Assembly (NCBI RefSeq): GCF_040218065.1
Contig: NZ_JAVJQE010000010.1
Location: 186,001 to 250,000, forward strand
Length of the DNA: 64,000 nucleotides
From: Marivibrio sp040218065
GTDB lineage: Bacteria > Pseudomonadota > Alphaproteobacteria > UBA8366 > Aestuariispiraceae
Direction of reading: 5' to 3'
The notes below the pieces were generated by a model, which was not told where the DNA came from, made no database searches, and saw only the letters and a program-made list of their open reading frames with translations. The translations under genes were made by a program, and so were the position numbers. Shown piece after piece: positions 60,154 through 64,000 of the stretch (position 1 is the first letter of the stretch; every line of letters begins with the position of its first letter).

Positions 60154-62652
60154 ATGGCGCACACCGACCCCGCGAGACAAACCGAAGCCGTCGAACCGCT
60201 GCCAGAGCCCTTCGCCGGCTGGTTCGCCGGCCGCGGCTGGCGCCCGCATCCTCACCAACAGGCGATGCGCGCCGCCGCGCAGGCGGGCGAGCATGCGCTG
60301 CTGATCGCGCCGACCGGCGGCGGCAAGACGCTGGCCGGCTTCCTGCCGAGCCTGATCGACCTGGCCGACAGGCTGGCGGCGGGGGAGGAGCCGGGTCTGC
60401 ACACGCTCTACGTCTCGCCCCTGAAGGCCCTGTCGGTCGATGTCGCGCGCAACCTGACGACGCCGGTGGACGAGATGGGTCTGGCCGTCTGGATCGAGAC
60501 GCGGACCGGCGACACCCCCCAGAACCGCCGTCAGCGCCAGCGCGAGAACCCGCCGCACATCCTACTGACCACGCCCGAAAGTTTGGCGCTGCTGATAAGC
60601 TATCCGGAGGCCGCGGACTTCTTCGCCGGTCTCAAGACCATCGTGCTGGACGAGGCGCATGCGATGGCCGGGACCAAGCGCGGGGACCAGCTGGCGCTCT
60701 GCCTTGCGCGGCTCGCCCGGTTGGCGCCGGGCGCGCGGCGGGTCGGGCTGTCGGCCACCGTCGCCTGGCCCGACGCGCTCGCCGAATGGGTCGCGCCCGA
60801 CGCGCAGACCGCAAGCGTCCGGCGCATAGAGGGCGGCGGCGCGGTCGAGCCCGAGATCGCGATTCTCGACACGAAGGAGCGGCTGCCCTGGTCCGGCCAT
60901 TACGGCCTGCACGCAGCGCCGGAGATCTACCAGGCGATCAAGGGCGCCGGGACCGCCATCGTCTTCGTCAACACCCGCGCCCAGGCGGAAATTCTGTTCC
61001 AGGAGCTATGGCGCGCCAACGAAGACGGGCTTCCCATCGCGCTGCATCACGGCAGTCTGGCGCGCGAGCAGCGCCGCAAGGTGGAGGCCGCGATGGCGAG
61101 CGGCCGCTTGCGCGCGGTGGTCGCGACCTCTTCCCTTGATCTCGGGATCGACTGGGCGGCGGTCGATCTGGTGATCCAGGTAGGCCCGCCCAAGGGGGTG
61201 AGCCGCCTGATCCAGCGCATCGGCCGCGCCGGCCACCGGTTGGATGCGCCGAGCCGCGCGTTGCTGGTCCCCTGCAACCGCTTCGAGGTGCTGGAGTGCC
61301 GCTGCGCCATCGAGGGCTTGCACGCGCGCACGCTGGACGGCGATCCGCCGGGCGAGGGGGGCTTGGACGTGCTGGCGCAGCATCTCCTCGGCCTCGCCTG
61401 CGCGGCGCCCTTCACGGCCGACGAGGCGTTCGCCGAGGTGCGCCTGGCCGCGCCCTACAAGCATCTGCCGCGCGAGACCTTTGATCAGGTGCTGCGCTAT
61501 GTGGAGGATGGCGGCTATGCGCTCAAGACCTACGAGCGCTGGCGCCGGCTGTTCCTGAAGGCCGACGGGCGGTACGAGGTCGCCTCGCCCCAGGTCGCGC
61601 GGCGCTGCCGCATGAATATCGGCACCATCGTGGAGAGCCCGACCCTGAAGGTGCGGATGAAGAAAGGCCCGGTGCTGGGCGAGATCGAGGAGTACTTCGC
61701 AAGCGGGCTCGAGCCCGGCGACAGCTTCGTCTTCGGCGGCCAGATGTTGAGGTTCGAGGGTCTGCGCGAGACCTGGGTGGAGGTGACGCGCGCGCCGGGC
61801 AAGGAGCCTAAGGTGCCGGCCTATATGGGCGGGCGCATGCCGTTCACAACCCACCTCTCGGAGCGCGTGCGCGCCGCCCTCGACGATCCGACCAGCTGGC
61901 GCGATCTGCCCGATCAGGTCTCGGAGTGGCTGCGCATCCAGCAATGGCGCTCCGTCTTGCCGACCCGCGACGGGCTGTTGGTGGAGACCTTCCCGCGGGC
62001 GGAGAAGGAATATCTCGTCGCCTACAGCTTCGCCGGGCGCAACGCGCACCAGACGCTGGGGATGCTGCTGACCCGGCGGATGGAGCGGATGGGCTTGCGC
62101 CCGCTCGGCTTCGTCGCCAGCGACTACGTCATCGCGGTCTGGTCGCTGCACCCTTGCGACGATATGGCCGCGCTGTTCGACGAGGACATGCTGGGCGACG
62201 ATCTGGAGGCCTGGATGGAGGAAAGCTCGCTGATGCGGCGCACCTTCCGCAACGTCGCGATCGTCGCCGGCCTGATTGAACGCAAGCTGCCGGGGATGGA
62301 GAAGAGCGGAAGGCAGGTCACCTTCTCCGCCGATCTGATCTACGACGTGTTGCGCCGGCACGAGCCGGATCACATCCTGTTGCAGGCGACCCGGGCCGAC
62401 GCCGCCGGCGGGCTCATCGACGTCGGCCGCCTGGCGGAATTCCTGGCGCGCACGGCCGAAGGAGGGATCACCCACCGGCGGCTCGACCGCGTCTCGCCGC
62501 TGGCCGTGCCGATCCTCCTCGAAGTCGGCAAGGAACAGGTCGCCGCCGACGCGGCGATCGAAGATTTGCTGGAGGAGGCGAGCGCCGACCTCGAAGCCGA
62601 CCTCATCGCCGAGGCCATGGGCGGGCCGATGCATGCGGAATTGCCGTTGTAG
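60154..62652 (+). CDS. Ligase-associated Lhr-like DEXH box DNA helicase
   Basis: 832 residues from the ATG at 60154. Helicase motifs: IAPTGGGKTLAGFLPSLIDL (Walker A), YVSPLKAL, TTPESLALL, VLDEAHAM (DEXH-type Walker B), LSATVAWP, IVFVNTRAQAE, ATSSLDLGIDW, and QRIGRAGHR (motif VI). The remaining C-terminal half is the Lhr winged-helix and beta-barrel region. In the ligase-associated DNA repair group, this helicase is usually next to an ATP-dependent DNA ligase and an exonuclease; neither is within the window downstream. The last 63 codons are partly duplicated beyond the porin gene. Confidence 0.93.
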   Translation: MAHTDPARQTEAVEPLPEPFAGWFAGRGWRPHPHQQAMRAAAQAGEHALLIAPTGGGKTLAGFLPSLIDLADRLAAGEEPGLHTLYVSPLKALSVDVARNLTTPVDEMGLAVWIETRTGDTPQNRRQRQRENPPHILLTTPESLALLISYPEAADFFAGLKTIVLDEAHAMAGTKRGDQLALCLARLARLAPGARRVGLSATVAWPDALAEWVAPDAQTASVRRIEGGGAVEPEIAILDTKERLPWSGHYGLHAAPEIYQAIKGAGTAIVFVNTRAQAEILFQELWRANEDGLPIALHHGSLAREQRRKVEAAMASGRLRAVVATSSLDLGIDWAAVDLVIQVGPPKGVSRLIQRIGRAGHRLDAPSRALLVPCNRFEVLECRCAIEGLHARTLDGDPPGEGGLDVLAQHLLGLACAAPFTADEAFAEVRLAAPYKHLPRETFDQVLRYVEDGGYALKTYERWRRLFLKADGRYEVASPQVARRCRMNIGTIVESPTLKVRMKKGPVLGEIEEYFASGLEPGDSFVFGGQMLRFEGLRETWVEVTRAPGKEPKVPAYMGGRMPFTTHLSERVRAALDDPTSWRDLPDQVSEWLRIQQWRSVLPTRDGLLVETFPRAEKEYLVAYSFAGRNAHQTLGMLLTRRMERMGLRPLGFVASDYVIAVWSLHPCDDMAALFDEDMLGDDLEAWMEESSLMRRTFRNVAIVAGLIERKLPGMEKSGRQVTFSADLIYDVLRRHEPDHILLQATRADAAGGLIDVGRLAEFLARTAEGGITHRRLDRVSPLAVPILLEVGKEQVAADAAIEDLLEEASADLEADLIAEAMGGPMHAELPL

Positions 62653-62697
62653 GTGAGGGGGCGCAGGCGAGACCGCCCGCGCCCGACCGGGCGGACC

Positions 62698-63390
62698 CTA
62701 GAAGCGGTAGAGCAGGGACAGGTTCAGGTCGTGGGTGACGTAGCTGTCCGCGCTGACGCTCTCGCCGCCGGCCGTCGCGCCGGTGTCGACCTCGCCCATG
62801 TTGAGATAGCGATAGGCCAGTTCCAGCCCCCAGTGACGCGAGATCTCGTAACTGGAGCCCGCTTGCACGCCGAGCGCCAGATTGTCGACCGACTCGCTCG
62901 TGCTGGTTTTGGCGCCGGTGCTTATGTTCGTCCTTTCGACGTCGGAGGCGTTGCGCGCCCAGCCGACGCCGGCCCCGAGAAAGGGCGTGAACGGCCCGTC
63001 GAGACGCAACTCCCAGGCGGCCGAGACCAGCGCGACCGTGCTGCTCAAATTGTTTTCATAGCCGAAGCCGGGAGCGGCGTTGTCACGGACGTCGAGATCC
63101 ATGCGAAAGCGATGGTGAAGCTCCCCCTCGACGCGCAACGGCAGCTCGTCGAACCGATAGCCGGCGAGGAAACCCGCGGCCGCCGTTGGATCTTCGACGT
63201 TGTTTTCGACAAGCGATCCGGTGAAGCCGGTCTGGCTCAAATCCTGGGCTTCGGACATGCCGCCGATCAGGCGAAGCCCCACATAGCCTCCTTCCCGGGC
63301 GGATTGCGCGTGCGCGGAGCCGGCCGTCAGCGCGGCGGCTAGATACAAACCCGTCGTCAGAGCCGTGAGGGCCTTCACCGCGATCATCAT
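62698..63390 (-). CDS. Outer-membrane beta-barrel protein (small porin-like)
   Basis: 230 residues. A signal peptide (about 1-28, AHAQ) precedes eight or so amphipathic strands: YVGLRLIGGMS, AGFLAGYRFDELPLRVEGELHHRF, ALVSAAWELRLDGPFTPFLGAGVGWAR, ALGVQAGSSYEISRHWGLELAYRYLN and a C-terminal NLSLLYRF ending in Phe. It resembles OmpW/Omp25-type barrels of alphaproteobacteria. It reads against the helicase and the fragment on its right. It appears to interrupt what may once have been continuous helicase-end sequence. Confidence 0.85.
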   Translation of the reverse strand: MMIAVKALTALTTGLYLAAALTAGSAHAQSAREGGYVGLRLIGGMSEAQDLSQTGFTGSLVENNVEDPTAAAGFLAGYRFDELPLRVEGELHHRFRMDLDVRDNAAPGFGYENNLSSTVALVSAAWELRLDGPFTPFLGAGVGWARNASDVERTNISTGAKTSTSESVDNLALGVQAGSSYEISRHWGLELAYRYLNMGEVDTGATAGGESVSADSYVTHDLNLSLLYRF

Positions 63391-63712
63391 CGAAGTCCAA
63401 GTAATTTTTTACCCCACCTAACTTTGCGTTACCCTGCGGCGCGCGCGGCGTCAATGTCGGAGGTCTGCGCTTCGCACCCTTGCCGTGCAGGGATCACCCG
63501 CCGCCGGCTTGATCGGGTCTCGCCGGTCGCGGTCCCGATCCTGCTTGAAGTCGGCAAGGAAGAGGCGCCGCCGACTCCCTACTGGAGGAGGCGAGCGCCG
63601 ACCTGGCAGTTGATCTCATCGCCGGGGCCATTGGCGGCCCGATGCACGCGGAGCGGCCGTTGCAGCTCGGGCGCGGTGGCGATCTGCCGCGCGCCGTCGT
63701 ACAGTCAATCCC
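63391..63712. other. Spacer between the porin and the sulfotransferase
   Basis: 322 bases. The A/T-rich part at 63395-63430 probably holds the leftward porin promoter. The segment 63491-63663 is a degenerate copy of the helicase gene end (listed separately). Nothing else was seen, and no clear promoter for the sulfotransferase gene is visible. Confidence 0.5.
63491..63663 (+). pseudogene. Degenerate copy of the last 62 codons of the helicase gene
   Basis: The translation GITRRRLDRVSPVAVPILLEVGKE corresponds almost exactly to GITHRRLDRVSPLAVPILLEVGKE of the helicase (62464-62650). After it, a small deletion in the copy shifts the frame. The DNA similarity resumes with GGAGGAGGCGAGCGCCGACCT and later GGCCCGATGCACGCGGAG versus GGGCCGATGCATGCGGAA. 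The copy is 173 bases against 187 in the source. It has no start codon and is a remnant, lying directly before the Stf0 gene. Confidence 0.8.
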
Positions 63713-64000
63713 ATGCTCGTCGACAGCTACATCCTCTGCACCGCTCCGCGCAGCGGCAGCACATTGTTGTGTCGAATGTTGGCGCAGACCGGCGTCGCCG
63801 GCCGTCCGGACTCCTATTTTCATGAGCCGTCGCTGGAGGGCTGGCTGGCGGATTGGGGGATGAGCGCCGATCCGGCGGAGACGGAGCAGGAGACGCTCGC
63901 ACGGGTCTTCGCGCGAGCGGTGGAGGAAGGGCGCGGCGGGACAGGAATCTTCGGGCTGCGCCTGCAGCGTCGGAGCGCGGATTTCTTTTTCGAGAAGCTG
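63713..64000 (+). CDS. Stf0-type sulfotransferase (partial, C-terminal part beyond the window)
   Basis: The first 96 residues are present, starting MLVDSYILCTAPRSGSTLLCRMLAQTG. PRSGSTLL is the PAPS 5'-phosphosulfate loop, and RPDSYFHEPS follows as in Stf0, the trehalose 2-sulfotransferase family. The window end cuts the gene, so length and 3'-phosphate-binding motifs cannot be checked. It is preceded by a helicase tail fragment; the start codon has a poor ribosome binding site. Confidence 0.82.
   Translation, partial: MLVDSYILCTAPRSGSTLLCRMLAQTGVAGRPDSYFHEPSLEGWLADWGMSADPAETEQETLARVFARAVEEGRGGTGIFGLRLQRRSADFFFEKL

Noticed and set aside
61006..62634. Long open frame opposite the helicase gene
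   Set aside because: Antisense shadow of a conserved gene with low-complexity composition; no ribosome binding site or motif. The same applies to the long frames opposite accC (12480-14093), nrdJ (3956-5290), the HD-GYP gene (49003-50841) and phoX (53777-55249).
1..64000. CRISPR arrays, complete insertion sequences, rRNA operons
   Set aside because: No regularly spaced repeats, transposase or rRNA sequence could be recognised on either strand.

Overview
The window is 64 kb of uniformly high-GC DNA with tightly packed genes. It looks like a chromosomal segment of an alphaproteobacterium. The evidence is the block NDUFA12 - MlaD-like - DUF2155 - aat - accC - accB - aroQ, together with a B12-dependent class II ribonucleotide reductase (nrdJ), a DUF1127 protein, DUF3572 and an iron-sulfur (6-4) photolyase. 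A PhoX phosphatase with a PHO box and a DmdA-like GcvT-fold protein suggest an aquatic or marine, phosphate-limited life style, but the order cannot be fixed from sequence alone. I see no complete insertion sequence, integrase, CRISPR array or rRNA. One tRNA, tRNA-Leu(UAA), is present.

Layout. 1-2.2 kb: the tail of a type VI secretion cluster (tssB-tssC-hcp, reading left). Divergent from it are two small tandem proteins that resemble each other (2.5-3.0 kb). 3.3-7.0 kb: nrdJ with a clear terminator and an AT-rich promoter. 7.4-15 kb: the conserved block, with two tandem MCE (MlaD-like) proteins and a methyltransferase. It is interrupted by a membrane protein and by an apparently frameshifted unknown gene (10.7-11.6 kb). 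15-22.5 kb: S9 peptidase, sulfite dehydrogenase pair sorAB with an ECF sigma/anti-sigma pair upstream, AEC transporter and CinA-like protein. 22.7-25.3 kb: multicopper oxidase, small membrane proteins and tRNA-Leu. 25.3-35 kb: lipoprotein, CitE-like lyase, diguanylate cyclase, FemAB-like acetyltransferase, PYROXD2-type oxidoreductase, HNH protein, luciferase-like oxidoreductase, SDR and cupin. 35.4-36.2 kb: DUF1127 gene followed by a 600-base palindrome-rich spacer. 36-42.6 kb: gabD, DUF3572, TPR protein, MATE exporter and a TrmA/RlmD-type methyltransferase. 42.8-50.7 kb: motAB, MBL-fold hydrolase, a Slam-like barrel plus FecR-domain protein with a degenerate copy of its tail, and a GAF/HD-GYP phosphodiesterase. 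50.7-55.3 kb: Fe-ADH, DmdA-like protein and phoX. 55.5-59 kb: a photolyase operon. 59-64 kb: DUF2817 peptidase, Lhr-like helicase, porin, a degenerate copy of the helicase tail, and the start of a Stf0 sulfotransferase.

Regulation visible in the sequence. An ECF-type promoter precedes sorA, next to its own sigma/anti-sigma pair. A three-repeat PHO box precedes phoX. In the same 210-base divergent spacer a TGATCC/CGTATAG promoter, like RpoE-ChrR (singlet-oxygen) promoters, precedes the photolyase operon. Two CRP-consensus palindromes lie near motB/MBL and near the TPR gene. The most novel items are the paralogous small-protein pair beside the T6SS, the frameshifted unknown gene, the barrel/FecR pair with its repeated CxxC tail cassette, and the duplicated helicase tail that brackets the porin gene.
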